A DNA stretch of 64,000 nucleotides from Hymenobacter glacieicola (GCF_014640315.1 NZ_BMGS01000009.1:1-64000); one strand, 5' to 3'; counted from the first letter of the stretch, positions 8,593 to 19,141 are shown. A program made the numbers and translations. Notes: a model not told the origin generated them from the letters alone.

Positions 8593-8755
8593 TGTCATCC
8601 AGAGCGTGCGAAGGATCTTGTTTCGCCGCAGGATGTAGACCGCAGATAAAAGACCGTCAGGCTGAGCGGAGCCGCAGCATCTCTCCCACTGGCTAATTCC
8701 TTTCGTAGGGTAGTGACGAAGCGGTAGAGATGCTTCGACTGCGCTTAGCCTGACA
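8593..8755. repeat. Degenerate TGTCAT palindromic elements
   Basis: One arm-like unit (TGTCATCCAGAGCGTGCGAAG) begins at 8593. A second, imperfect palindrome spans about 8655-8755, with arms GTCAGGCTGAGCGGAGCCGC and its near complement ending CTTAGCCTGACA. The arms have several mismatches, so this looks like an older or composite copy of the palindrome family. The remaining 290 bp up to leuS contain no gene; TAATTTCG at about 9006-9013 may be a degenerate -7 box for leuS. Confidence 0.65.
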
Positions 8756-9045
8756 ATTACTTCAGCAAGGTCAGCACGCGAAATGCTGCGGCTCTACCGG
8801 ACGGTCGTATGGGAATTACACGCCATGACTGTCCGCGGAGCCTGGAATGAAGGTCTCATCTGCTGCGGAAGTCCCTGCTGTCTTTGCAGCCTGGCACCCT
8901 GGTCGTAGCACTGCCTTACGCCAGCCTCGGTAGCCCGCGCCTGGGTTTCGAATGAGGAGAGGGGTAGCCGCTGGCGAAAAGCTGGGGCCCGCCGCTGTTT
9001 TTCCGTAATTTCGCCCGCTTAGAACAACCGTACTACCGACTGCCC

Positions 9046-12003
<2,958 letters not shown>

Positions 12004-12020
12004 CTCCTACCCCCATTGCT

Positions 12021-12064
12021 AAACACAAAGGCCCACCGGAGAAATCCGGCGGGCCTTTGTGTTT
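12021..12064 (+). terminator. leuS: Terminator of leuS
   Basis: A long hairpin (AAACACAAAGGCCC...GGGCCTTTGTGTTT, GAAA loop) follows the leuS stop by 17 nt. Confidence 0.85.
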
Positions 12065-12074
12065 AAAGCTAGAG

Positions 12075-12122
12075 CTAGAAACCAGTTCCCCTCCTCAGAT
12101 GAGGAGGGGAACTGGTTTCTAG
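12075..12122. terminator. 22-bp perfect hairpin overlapping a stop codon
   Basis: Arms 12075-12096 and 12101-12122 are exact complements with a 4-nt loop. The right arm contains the TAG stop of the opposing NmrA-like gene, so the last codon is within the stem. It directly follows the leuS terminator, giving two stacked hairpins between convergent genes. Confidence 0.7.
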
Positions 12123-12769
12123 TACGCCGCGGTGAAGCGCTGGCGGATGTGCTTGGGGTTCTCTACCTCGTCGAGGATGGCAATGGCCAGGTCCTCGGCG
12201 GAGAGGATGCTGCGGCCTTCCTCGTTGAAGACGGGGCTTTCGGTGCCGAGGCGGTAGTGGCCGGTGCGGCCCGTGGTTATGCCCTGGTGCATTTCAATGG
12301 CGGGGCTGAAGAACGTCCAGTCGAGGGTGGTGTTCTGCTTGAGCTCCCTAAGGTAGTCGCGGGCGGCGGTGGCGCCGGGCTTGATGTTGGCCGGGAACTC
12401 CGGGCCGTCTACCAGCTGCTGGCCGTTGAGGTAGAGGCTGCCGGCCCCGCCGATGGCTATCAGGCGCTTCACGCCCGATTTTTCCGTGGCCGCTTCGATG
12501 TTGCGGGAGCCCTGCAGGAAATCTTCGTACAGGTTGGGGTTGGTCCAGCCGGCATTGAAGGAGCTCAGCACCACGTCGTGACCGGCCAGCTGCTGGGCCA
12601 GCTCGTCCACCTGGTTGACGTCGCCGGTTACCACCGTCAGGTTTTCGTGTTGCTCGGTGAGTTTGGCGGGGTCGCGCACAATGGCGGTTACCTGGTGGCC
12701 GCGGTTGAGGGCTTCGTGCAGCAGTTTCGGGCCAACAAAGCCGGTAGCACCAATGAGGGCAATTTTCAT
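12119..12769 (-). CDS. NmrA/YwnB-like NAD(P)-binding reductase
   Basis: This 216-aa atypical short-chain dehydrogenase has a Rossmann N-terminus, MKIALIGATGFVGPKLLHEA (GATGxxG nucleotide motif). It lacks the classical YxxxK spacing, as in NmrA/YwnB-type proteins, which may sense or use NAD(P)H. It follows the Rrf2 gene on the same strand with a 70-nt gap, and its start is 35 nt downstream of a TGTAAC-N7-GTTACA palindrome identical in arms to one upstream of the regulator gene. B. subtilis pairs ywnA (Rrf2) with ywnB (this type) in the same way, supporting a regulator/target pair. Confidence 0.88.
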   Translation of the reverse strand: MKIALIGATGFVGPKLLHEALNRGHQVTAIVRDPAKLTEQHENLTVVTGDVNQVDELAQQLAGHDVVLSSFNAGWTNPNLYEDFLQGSRNIEAATEKSGVKRLIAIGGAGSLYLNGQQLVDGPEFPANIKPGATAARDYLRELKQNTTLDWTFFSPAIEMHQGITTGRTGHYRLGTESPVFNEEGRSILSAEDLAIAILDEVENPKHIRQRFTAAY

Positions 12770-12803
12770 AAGAATGAAAGTGAAGTGAGAAGTATAAAGC
12801 GGT

Positions 12804-12822
12804 TGTAACTGCGTTTGTTACA
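12804..12822. promoter_or_regulatory. Putative Rrf2 operator, copy 1
   Basis: TGTAAC-TGCGTTT-GTTACA is a perfect 6-bp inverted repeat with a 7-nt spacer, 35 nt upstream of the NmrA-like gene. The same arms and spacer length recur at 13348-13366. Confidence 0.7.
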
Positions 12823-12839
12823 ATCCAGGGTAAAAAAAT

Positions 12840-13283
12840 TTAGTCTTTCAGGTTTTCCTGCGTCAGGATTTCGGTAGTGACTTGCTGCAAGGTTACGCCG
12901 GCCAGCACCTGCTCCATGGCAGTTTGTGCCCGCCGTAAGGTAGTATCAAGAGCGGCCTGGATGTTGCGGCCCACCAAGCAAGCCGGTAGGGGCTTGTCGT
13001 GGACGCTGAACAACTGGCCTTCCTCTACCACCTCCACGGCCCGGTACACATCGAGCAGGGAAATGGCGGCCGGTTGGCGAGTCAGGAAAGTACCGCCCGA
13101 AGCGGGGCGCACTTCCACCAAACCGGCCTTTTTGAGCTGGCCCAGCAGCCGCCGTATCACGACGGGATTAGTGTTCACGCTCCCCGCCATCCGCTCCGAC
13201 GTCAGCAATACATCATCCTCCTGCTGCATAGCCAGCAAGGAAAGAACATGGACGGCGACGGAGAAACGGCTGCTAATCTGCAT
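12840..13283 (-). CDS. Rrf2-family transcriptional regulator (YwnA-like)
   Basis: This 147-aa winged-helix regulator starts MQISSRFSVAVHVLSLLA. The recognition helix region is about residues 27-52 (LTSERMAGSVNTNPVVIRRLL), with a wing at KKAGLVEVRPASGG. Only one cysteine lies in the region where IscR/NsrR carry three cluster ligands (PACLVGRN), so an Fe-S cluster is unlikely; that Cys could be a redox sensor. ATG 13283 fits the family start; an upstream in-frame TTG adds 11 basic residues and is rejected. Likely autoregulated through the palindrome at 13348. Confidence 0.92.
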   Translation of the reverse strand: MQISSRFSVAVHVLSLLAMQQEDDVLLTSERMAGSVNTNPVVIRRLLGQLKKAGLVEVRPASGGTFLTRQPAAISLLDVYRAVEVVEEGQLFSVHDKPLPACLVGRNIQAALDTTLRRAQTAMEQVLAGVTLQQVTTEILTQENLKD

Positions 13284-13347
13284 GATCAGGGGTAAGCGAC
13301 GCCTTCGCGCTAGCAACTACTACCGCGCGGCGAAGCAAACATACGAC

Positions 13348-13366
13348 TGTAACCGCAATAGTTACA
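13348..13366. promoter_or_regulatory. Putative Rrf2 operator, copy 2
   Basis: TGTAAC-CGCAATA-GTTACA lies 65 nt upstream of the regulator start. Arms and spacer length equal those of copy 1 at 12804, while the spacer sequence differs, as expected for a dimer-binding site. Confidence 0.7.
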
Positions 13367-13430
13367 CTAAGGTTTTAAGAGAAGAGAGAGTTTCTGTTTC
13401 CTGCATTAGTATGCTATCAATACACATGCC

Positions 13431-13525
13431 TGTCATTCCGAGCGCAGTCGAGGAATCTCGCGTGCTGACGTAGGGATGGTATTCCAACGATTTGAGCGAG
13501 ATTCCTCGACTGCGTTCGGAATGAC
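13431..13525. repeat. TGTCATTCCGAGC palindromic element
   Basis: The arms (TGTCATTCCGAGCGCAGTCG at 13431 onward, and the near-exact complement ending GTTCGGAATGACG at 13525) are about 30 bp, with one visible mismatch and a loop of roughly 33 nt. It sits upstream of the Rrf2 gene and downstream of the MmcQ-like gene. It is a member of the dispersed family. Confidence 0.85.
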
Positions 13526-13568
13526 GGCCTGGAATTGTGCACAAGCATTATTCACACTCCCGGACCAG

Positions 13569-13937
13569 CTACTCCCCCTCCTGCTCAGCGGCGGCCAGCT
13601 CTTCCCGCTGTTTCCGGGGTAGGGAAGCGCGGACCAGGTCGTAAGAATGGTCGATGAGTTCCTGGAGCTGCCGATTAGGGATGCCCGTGCCCATGAGCAC
13701 AGTGTTCCAGTGCTTCTTGTTCATGTGGAAGCCAGGTAGCACGTACTCGTACTGCTCGCGCAGCTCCTGGGCTCGCTCCGGGTCACACTTCAGATTAATG
13801 CTAGCGAAGGTATTGATGTCGGTAAGGGCGAATACCTTGCCTGCCACTTTAAATACCAGTGTATCAGGACCGAAGGGCGCTTCTTCGGTGACGCCGGCTT
13901 TCAGCAGGCAGTAGTCGCGGAAGTCTTCAATGTTCAT
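13569..13937 (-). CDS. MmcQ/YjbR family protein
   Basis: This 122-aa small double-wing-like protein starts MNIEDFRDYCLLKAGVTEEAPFG. Conserved signs are FGPDTLVFKVAGKVFAL, SINLKCDPE, the VLPGFHMNKKHWNTV segment typical of the family, and a C-terminal DLVRASLPRK. Members are annotated as DNA-binding, but function is not established. ATG 13937 matches the family start; the longer GTG- or TTG-type extension is not supported. Confidence 0.9.
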   Translation of the reverse strand: MNIEDFRDYCLLKAGVTEEAPFGPDTLVFKVAGKVFALTDINTFASINLKCDPERAQELREQYEYVLPGFHMNKKHWNTVLMGTGIPNRQLQELIDHSYDLVRASLPRKQREELAAAEQEGE

Positions 13938-13961
13938 GGCCGCTAAGTAAACCGATACACG

Positions 13962-14005
13962 CAAAAAGACCGCCGGGCTGGAGAGAGGAGCCGGGCGGTC
14001 TTCTA
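13962..14005 (-). terminator. Terminator of the small membrane protein gene
   Basis: AAGACCGCC (13966) pairs with GGCGGTCTT (13994-14002), and on the minus strand the stem is followed by TTTTTGC. It ends the gene at 14023-14196 before the MmcQ-like gene. Confidence 0.75.
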
Positions 14006-14022
14006 TAAAGAAAGGCTGGCAA

Positions 14023-14196
14023 CTAGCGAAGAAACCAGCGGTAGAGCAGAATGATAAACCCCACCAGGAACATGGCCATGCTCAGCTTATTGATGAAGTG
14101 CATGGTGCGCAGGTTGAAGTTGGTGTGGCGGGTAGGGTCGGGCTTGCGGAAAAAGTAACCGAGAGCCGGACCGAAGTTAAACAGGTCTTTGCGCAT
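14023..14196 (-). CDS. Small membrane protein (DUF6728-like)
   Basis: This 57-aa protein starts MRKDLFNFGPALGYFFRKPD and ends with one hydrophobic helix (about residues 36-52, LSMAMFLVGFIILLY) followed by RWFLR. It resembles short Bacteroidota proteins of the DUF6728 kind, with a charged N-terminus, an NFNLRTMH motif and one C-terminal membrane span. It has its own terminator. The function is unknown; the family name is from memory of the motif pattern. Confidence 0.75.
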   Translation of the reverse strand: MRKDLFNFGPALGYFFRKPDPTRHTNFNLRTMHFINKLSMAMFLVGFIILLYRWFLR

Positions 14197-14333
14197 GATT
14201 GAAGTGCTGTCTGGTACGCTTTGATAACATCCGCCGGGGCGGAAAGATTTACAATCCGCAAGATATTCATTCGTCTATATCCGGGGCGAGAAGGGAACCT
14301 GCTTCGTTGCTTTTCGGCTCTTGGATAACCCAT

Positions 14334-14601
14334 TGTTATCCTGAGTGGGAGCGAAGGACCTCTTCCGCTTCGTTAGGGTAGTAACTGGGTCATGTGTACA
14401 GTCAGGGCTTGTGAATTGCATCAGACGGTCATGCAGAGCGCAGCGAAGCATCTCGCTCGGCTGATGTTGCCAAACTAACTCAACGATGCGAGCGAGATGC
14501 TTCGCTGCGCTCTGCATGACTGTTTCTTGGTTTACTGTTAACAGCTCCTAGTTAACATTATAAAGAAGCGGAAGAGGTCCTTCGCTCCGCTCAAGATGAC
14601 A
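14334..14601. repeat. Outer palindromic element interrupted by a second element
   Basis: The left arm 14334-14370 (TGTTATCCTGAGTGGGAGCG...) and right arm 14564-14601 (...GCTCCGCTCAAGATGACA) are near-complements, as in the other elements, but are separated by about 190 bp instead of 30. That loop contains a complete second palindrome at 14428-14520. Confidence 0.8.
14428..14520. repeat. Inner GTCATGCAGAGC palindrome
   Basis: The exact 30-bp arms are 14428-14457 and 14491-14520, with a 33-nt loop. It is of the GTCATGCAGAGCGCAGCGAAG subtype, also seen at 21435-21534, and lies inside the loop of the outer element. Confidence 0.88.
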
Positions 14602-14627
14602 ATGGGGGCTTCTCAAAATGATGCCTC

Positions 14628-16394
14628 TTACCGGAACAGCGACTCAATCCGCTGCTGGTTGTTCTGGCTCACGATTTTGCGCTTCACTTTCATGGTGGGC
14701 GTCAGCTCGCCCGATTCTACGCTCCAGAGGGTGGGTAGCAGGGCCACTTTCTTGATTTGCTCCCACTGGGCGAAGGCCGCGTTGGCCTGCTGCACGAGCT
14801 GCTCGTAGAGCTGCTGCACCTGGGCGTGGGCGGCCAGGGCGGCGTCGGAGAGGTCGGTGGGCAGGTTGTGACTTTGGGCCCAGGCCCGCAGCTCGGCGAA
14901 GGCCGGCACCAGCAGGGCCGCCGCGTACTTTTCCCCCTCGCCCACTACCATTACCTGCTCCACCAGCGGCGACTCCGAGATCTTGGATTCCAGGGGCTGC
15001 GGGGCCACGTACTTGCCGTTGGAGGTTTTGAACATCTCCTTCTTGCGGTCCGTGATTTTGAGGAATTTGCCCTGTACGAACTCACCAATGTCGCCGGTGT
15101 GCAGCCAGCCTTCGGCATCAATCACCTCGGCCGTGAGGTCGGGGCGGTTGTAGTAGCCCTGCATCACGGAGGGCGAGCGGGTCAGGATTTCGCCGTCGGG
15201 GGCCAGTTTTACTTCCACGCCGGGAATTATGGGGCCTACTGCGCCGATGAAGTTACCTTCGGCTACGGGCTGGGAGGCAGCAATTACGGGCGCGGTTTCC
15301 GTCATGCCGTAGCCTTCCATCACGGGGATGCCGGCGGCCCAGAACACCCGGGCCAGGCGCGGCTGCAGGGCCCCGCCCCCGCTCACGATGTAGCGCACCT
15401 GTCCGCCCAACGCTTCGCGCCACTTGCTGAACACCAGCTTGTTGGCCAGCGCCAGCTGGGTGTTGTACCAGAAGCCCTGGTCCTTCTGCGTATCGTAGCG
15501 CAGGCCCAAATCCAGGGCCCAGAAGAACAGCTTTTTCTTGGCGCCGGTTAGCTTCTGGCCCTGGGCAACAATCTTGTCGTAGATTTTTTCGAGCAGGCGG
15601 GGCACGGTGGTAAACACCTGGGGCTGCACCTCGCGCAGGTTATCAGCAATGCGCTCTACGCTTTCGGCATACCACACGCTAAAGCCCAACAGCAGGTAAA
15701 GGTAGGTGGCAGTGCGCTCGAAAATGTGGCTCAGCGGCAGAAAGCTGAGCGCCTTCTGGCCCACCGGCATGGGTAGGTAGCCGGTCAGGTTCTCGCAGTT
15801 ATACAGAATGTTGCGGTGGCTGAGCATCACGCCCTTGGGCCGCCCGGTGGTGCCGGAGGTGTAAATCAGGGTCAGCAGATCATCGGGCTGCACGGCGGCT
15901 TTCAGCGCCTCCAGCTCCGCCGGGTTTTCGCCCTGACCCAGCGCGAGCAGCTCGCCAAAATGCCCTACCCCCTCCACTTTGTCGAAGGTGAAGATGTGTT
16001 CGGGACCGTGGGCCAAGCCTGCCACGGCCTGCTGCACCCGGGCCAGCAGCTTTTTGTCCTCCACCAGTACCACGCGCACGCCCGCATCCTGGAAAATGTG
16101 GCGGTAGTCCTCCACCGTGATGGTGGGGTACATGGGCACGCTCACGGCCCCCAACTGAGCAATACCAAAATCAGCAATGACCCACTCGGGCCGGTTAGCC
16201 GAAATGATGGCTACTTTGTCGCCGCGCCCGATGCCGAGCTGGTGCAAACCCAAGCTAACCTGGTTGCTCAGCTCCTGCACGCGGGTAGTGCTGAGCGGCT
16301 GCCAGGTGCCGGCTTTCTTTTCTACCAGACAATCGGCCTGGGGTGAGGTAGCAATACGGTGGGGTAGCAGGTCGAAGGTGCGGCGGATTTCCAT
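14628..16394 (-). CDS. Long-chain acyl-CoA synthetase (AMP-forming)
   Basis: This 588-aa adenylate-forming enzyme activates fatty acids to acyl-CoA via acyl-AMP. The P-loop-like motif LIYTSGTTGRPKGVMLSHRN lies near residue 180, followed by VMEGYGMTETAPV, GWLHTGDIGEF and the hinge ITDRKKEMFKTSNGKYVAP. The FAA1-type C-terminus lacks membrane segments. ATG 16394 gives MEIRRTFDLLPHR; an earlier in-frame start is rejected. Substrate chain length cannot be read from sequence. Confidence 0.94.
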   Translation of the reverse strand: MEIRRTFDLLPHRIATSPQADCLVEKKAGTWQPLSTTRVQELSNQVSLGLHQLGIGRGDKVAIISANRPEWVIADFGIAQLGAVSVPMYPTITVEDYRHIFQDAGVRVVLVEDKKLLARVQQAVAGLAHGPEHIFTFDKVEGVGHFGELLALGQGENPAELEALKAAVQPDDLLTLIYTSGTTGRPKGVMLSHRNILYNCENLTGYLPMPVGQKALSFLPLSHIFERTATYLYLLLGFSVWYAESVERIADNLREVQPQVFTTVPRLLEKIYDKIVAQGQKLTGAKKKLFFWALDLGLRYDTQKDQGFWYNTQLALANKLVFSKWREALGGQVRYIVSGGGALQPRLARVFWAAGIPVMEGYGMTETAPVIAASQPVAEGNFIGAVGPIIPGVEVKLAPDGEILTRSPSVMQGYYNRPDLTAEVIDAEGWLHTGDIGEFVQGKFLKITDRKKEMFKTSNGKYVAPQPLESKISESPLVEQVMVVGEGEKYAAALLVPAFAELRAWAQSHNLPTDLSDAALAAHAQVQQLYEQLVQQANAAFAQWEQIKKVALLPTLWSVESGELTPTMKVKRKIVSQNNQQRIESLFR

Positions 16395-16546
16395 GCAAAG
16401 GCAAACGAACAAGGGCTACAGTTGGATTTCTTGCTCCCGCAAAAATAGCCTGTTTGAGCCGCTACGAGGGGGTAGCCCATAATTTTACGGTAGCGTTGAT
16501 TGATGGGAGCAAGAGCTAATACCAATGTATTGTTGCGTTATCTGTC

Positions 16547-16612
16547 ACTTACACTTGTCACTACCATTTACACCTGTCACTATACGTTCACACCTGTATG
16601 TACACCTGTCAT
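16547..16612. repeat. Short direct repeats ACAC(C/T)TGT
   Basis: Four imperfect units (ACACTTGTCACT, ACACCTGTCACT, ACACCTGTATGT, ACACCTGTCATC) occur at roughly 16-23-nt intervals and lead straight into the palindrome at 16607. Their function is unknown. Confidence 0.5.
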
Positions 16613-16699
16613 CCTGAGCCCAAGCGAAGGACCTCTACCGGGGGTAACTTCTTTTAATTAGCCAGAGGTAGAGGTCCTTCGCTTGGGCTCAGGATGACA
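16607..16699. repeat. TGTCATCCTGAGC palindromic element
   Basis: The arms starting TGTCATCCTGAGCCCAAGCG and the complement ending GGCTCAGGATGACA are about 33 bp and essentially perfect. It is nearly identical in arm sequence to the element at 4271-4365 but with a different loop. With the direct repeats it fills most of the 418-bp gap before the NTF2-like gene. Confidence 0.88.
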
Positions 16700-16812
16700 A
16701 CGATTGGTGCCCTACTAGATTTCTGCCCTGCTTAACACCAGTTACTCCTCTACCTCAACCGCAACGTGTGCATTCAAACTACGTCCTTGCTCACACTCAA
16801 CTTCCCTATCCC

Positions 16813-17268
16813 ATGAAACACCTGCTACTCCCCTGCCTGCTCCTGGCCGCTACCCCTGCCCTGGCCCAAAAACCGGCCAGCGAAACCGAGGCGGTGAAGC
16901 GCACCATCCAGACCTTCTTTGAGGGCATGCGCAAGGGCGACAGCACAATGGTGCGGGCCACGTTGGCGCCCGGCGCGGTGTTTCATACCATCAGCACCAA
17001 GAGCGGCCAGACGCAGCTGCGGCCTGAGAATCCGGCAGGCTTCGTGAAGATGGTAGGTACCCCGCACAAGGAGGTCTATGATGAGCGCATCACCTTCGAT
17101 AAAGTCCTGATTGACGCCAACTTGGCCAGTGTTTGGACGCCCTACGAGTTCTACGTGGGTAGCACCTTCAGCCACTGCGGCTACAACTCGTTTCAGCTAG
17201 TGAAGCTAGCCGAGGGCTGGCGCATTGCCCACGTCATCGATACGCGCCGCAAGGAAAAGTGCAAGTAG
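16813..17268 (+). CDS. Exported NTF2-like protein
   Basis: This 151-aa protein has a Sec signal peptide (MKHLLLPCLLLAATPALAQ), so it is probably periplasmic. The mature part has the cone-shaped NTF2-fold pattern: a helical start (AVKRTIQTFFEGMRKGD), a LAPGAVFHTI strand and a final strand segment GWRIAHVIDTRRKEKC. It is similar to SnoaL/lumazine-binding-like proteins, but no catalytic residues can be assigned. ATG 16813 is chosen because the signal peptide begins there. Confidence 0.85.
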   Translation: MKHLLLPCLLLAATPALAQKPASETEAVKRTIQTFFEGMRKGDSTMVRATLAPGAVFHTISTKSGQTQLRPENPAGFVKMVGTPHKEVYDERITFDKVLIDANLASVWTPYEFYVGSTFSHCGYNSFQLVKLAEGWRIAHVIDTRRKEKCK

Positions 17269-17295
17269 CCAGCCGCCACAAGAAGCGCCTACGGT

Positions 17296-17376
17296 TGTCA
17301 TTCCGAGCTTAAGCGAGGAATCTGGATTCACCATATAACGGTTACCCCAGATTCCTCGCTTAAGCTCGGAATGACA
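17296..17376. repeat. TGTCATTCCGAGC palindromic element
   Basis: Arms TGTCATTCCGAGCTTAAGCG and complement ending AGCTCGGAATGACA are near-perfect with a short loop. It lies between convergent genes and could also act as a terminator. Confidence 0.85.
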
Positions 17377-17383
17377 AGCATAT

Positions 17384-17704
17384 TCAGAAAGCCGTAATGC
17401 GCTTTACAGGCGTGTCATCTACTTTCCAGCAATCCAGCTCGTACAGCTCCCCTACTTGGTCCAGGTACAGGGACACGAGCACCGCTACGCCGTCTTCGTC
17501 CAGGAATTGGGTGGTGGCTATCTGCTGACCAAGGCGCCGATTGGGGGTAGCGCTGAGGAAGCGGAGGCTGCTGGTTGCTCCGGCCGCTACCTCTGCAACC
17601 CGCACCGTATGTAGCGCCGCTAGCAGATGCTCCGCCGCTGGGGTGCCCCGCAGCAGATAAATCAGCAGGCCAAGTTCCGGCAGGTGTAGGGGGCGCTGGT
17701 TCAT
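17384..17704 (-). CDS. Conserved small protein (DUF6984-like)
   Basis: This 106-aa protein starts MNQRPLHLPELGLLIYLLRG. It has the pattern of a small family: an N-terminal helix, SLRFLSATPNRRLGQQIATTQF, DEDGVAVLVSLYLDQVGELYELDCWKVD, and a proline-containing end. The resemblance to DUF6984 is by motif memory and not verified. No signal peptide or membrane span is present. It shares the strand with the next upstream oxidoreductase gene. The function is unknown. Confidence 0.7.
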   Translation of the reverse strand: MNQRPLHLPELGLLIYLLRGTPAAEHLLAALHTVRVAEVAAGATSSLRFLSATPNRRLGQQIATTQFLDEDGVAVLVSLYLDQVGELYELDCWKVDDTPVKRITAF

Positions 17705-17782
17705 GCTTCCTGGACCTGCCTCTGCTGCTCTTTCGCTGAGAACCAAGTCCGGGAAGTATACGCACAGTCCTCGGCCGGGGTA

Positions 17783-18478
17783 CTACCCCTCCGATATCGG
17801 CGAAGCCTGCCGCTGATGCAGGCGGGACAGCGCCACGATATCCGGCACCTCCAGCACCTTTTTGAGGTAGCCGCGTTGCGCTACCCGAATCATGGCTTGC
17901 CCAAGTTCTGCCAGCGTAGAAACGTACTTGGGCGTTGCCACCCGTAGCACCGGGTACAGCCAGCCGAAATACTTATAGTAGGACAGCACGTGCTGTTGGC
18001 CTGGCGTAGCTTTCAGAAAGCCCGGCCGGAACATAAACGCCTGCTTGAAGCCAAGCTGGAGTAGGGCATTCTCGGTTTCGCCCTTCACCCGCGCCCACAT
18101 CTGGCTACTTTTCAGGGTGCCATCGGTGCCGGCGCCCGACACGTAGCAAAACGTCAGGCCCGGGTTGCGGGGTAGCAGCGTTTGGGCGAAGTGCAGGGTC
18201 AGGTCGTAGGTGAGGCGGCGGTACTCCGGCTCCTTCATCCCCACCGACGACACGCCCAGGCAAAAAAAGCAGGCGTTGTAGCCCGTCAACTGGTCCTGAA
18301 TCGGCGTGAGGTCGTGGAAGTCGGCGTGCAGGATTTCCCGCAGCTTGGGGTGCTGCCGGCCGCTAGGCTTGCGGCTCACAGACAATACCTGCTCTACCTC
18401 AGGGCTGTTCAAACATTCCAGCAACACACCCTCTCCCACCATACCGGTAGTTCCGGTTACTATCACACGTAGTTTCAT
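17783..18478 (-). CDS. NAD(P)-binding epimerase/dehydratase-like protein
   Basis: This 231-aa atypical SDR has the nucleotide-binding start RVIVTGTTGMVGEGVLLEC, CFFCLGVSS, a YVSGAGTDGT segment and MFRPGFLKATPG. It is similar to the HTATIP2-like group of Rossmann proteins. The classical Tyr/Lys pair is not evident, so enzymatic activity is uncertain. A second protein of the same broad type is at 22986-23645. Confidence 0.85.
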   Translation of the reverse strand: MKLRVIVTGTTGMVGEGVLLECLNSPEVEQVLSVSRKPSGRQHPKLREILHADFHDLTPIQDQLTGYNACFFCLGVSSVGMKEPEYRRLTYDLTLHFAQTLLPRNPGLTFCYVSGAGTDGTLKSSQMWARVKGETENALLQLGFKQAFMFRPGFLKATPGQQHVLSYYKYFGWLYPVLRVATPKYVSTLAELGQAMIRVAQRGYLKKVLEVPDIVALSRLHQRQASPISEG

Positions 18479-18522
18479 GGGGTGGCAGACGGATAAGCGG
18501 CGTAGATATTTTATCTAGGCAA

Positions 18523-18822
18523 TTAAACCCACTCTATAGCCTGATTTACAATGTCTTCGGCTTTTAATTTCGTTGACTCCAAGTCCAAGGTTCCAACAGC
18601 GAAGCTCTCCCGGTTTTTATGGATATGATCCGTCCATTCTATCATATACATTTCGCCCATTTCATTTAGCTCCGGCTCTTGACCAGCCATATCCAGGCCT
18701 TCTGACTTTTCAAGCTCGTACCAATAATCATAGTTGATTGCCTTAATAATAAGACCCTTTCTAATTATGCCATCATAAAGCCAGTATCCTTTAACTACTT
18801 CCCTTTCTAGAAACTCACTCAT
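18523..18822 (-). CDS. AT-rich small hypothetical protein
   Basis: This 99-aa acidic protein starts MSEFLEREVVKGYWLYDGII. It has no signal peptide, membrane span or known motif. The DNA is much more AT-rich than the flanks. The start is 5 nt after the stop of the upstream gene 18828-19127, so the two are probably co-transcribed and coupled. Size, acidity and context resemble immunity proteins of contact-dependent toxin systems, but no toxin is in the window. Confidence 0.7.
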   Translation of the reverse strand: MSEFLEREVVKGYWLYDGIIRKGLIIKAINYDYWYELEKSEGLDMAGQEPELNEMGEMYMIEWTDHIHKNRESFAVGTLDLESTKLKAEDIVNQAIEWV

Positions 18823-18827
18823 AGCTT

Positions 18828-19127
18828 TTAGTCGCCAAAGGCTAGTAATCCACTATTGGCATCAACTGCCTTCTGTAAAATAGCAATGAACGCTGTTTGC
18901 TCGTGCTGCAAGGTTAACGAGTTCGGCTTTCCCCGCAGCTTTGTCAACATCCGCACTACAAGTTCATTACCCCAGCGAAACTTACCATAATAATCAAACC
19001 ACGAATCAATAATTCCTTCAGTCTGCAGTTGGAAAAACAACTCGTCTTTGATGCCTCCAATACGCTTCAAATCCAAGCCTTTGCTGGATGGATTTTGGCT
19101 ATCATGAATCAAGTAAAAATCTAGCAT
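18828..19127 (-). CDS. AT-rich small hypothetical protein, paired with the next gene
   Basis: This 99-aa protein (from ATG 19127, MLDFYLIHDSQNP) shows a GGIKDELFFQLQTEGIIDSWFDYYGKFRW-type pattern, a C-terminal helix and a GLLAFGD end. GTG 19133 is a possible longer start. It resembles small uncharacterised Bacteroidota proteins often found beside polymorphic toxins; this is an impression, not a match. It is bounded upstream by the ispG terminator and is the promoter-proximal member of a two-gene unit. Confidence 0.7.
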   Translation of the reverse strand: MLDFYLIHDSQNPSSKGLDLKRIGGIKDELFFQLQTEGIIDSWFDYYGKFRWGNELVVRMLTKLRGKPNSLTLQHEQTAFIAILQKAVDANSGLLAFGD

Positions 19128-19141
19128 ACTCACGTAATAAG

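Noticed and set aside
12059..12808. 249-aa open frame on the + strand over the NmrA-like gene
   Set aside because: It is a shadow frame with repetitive Val/Ala/Gly composition; the minus-strand gene has clear family motifs.
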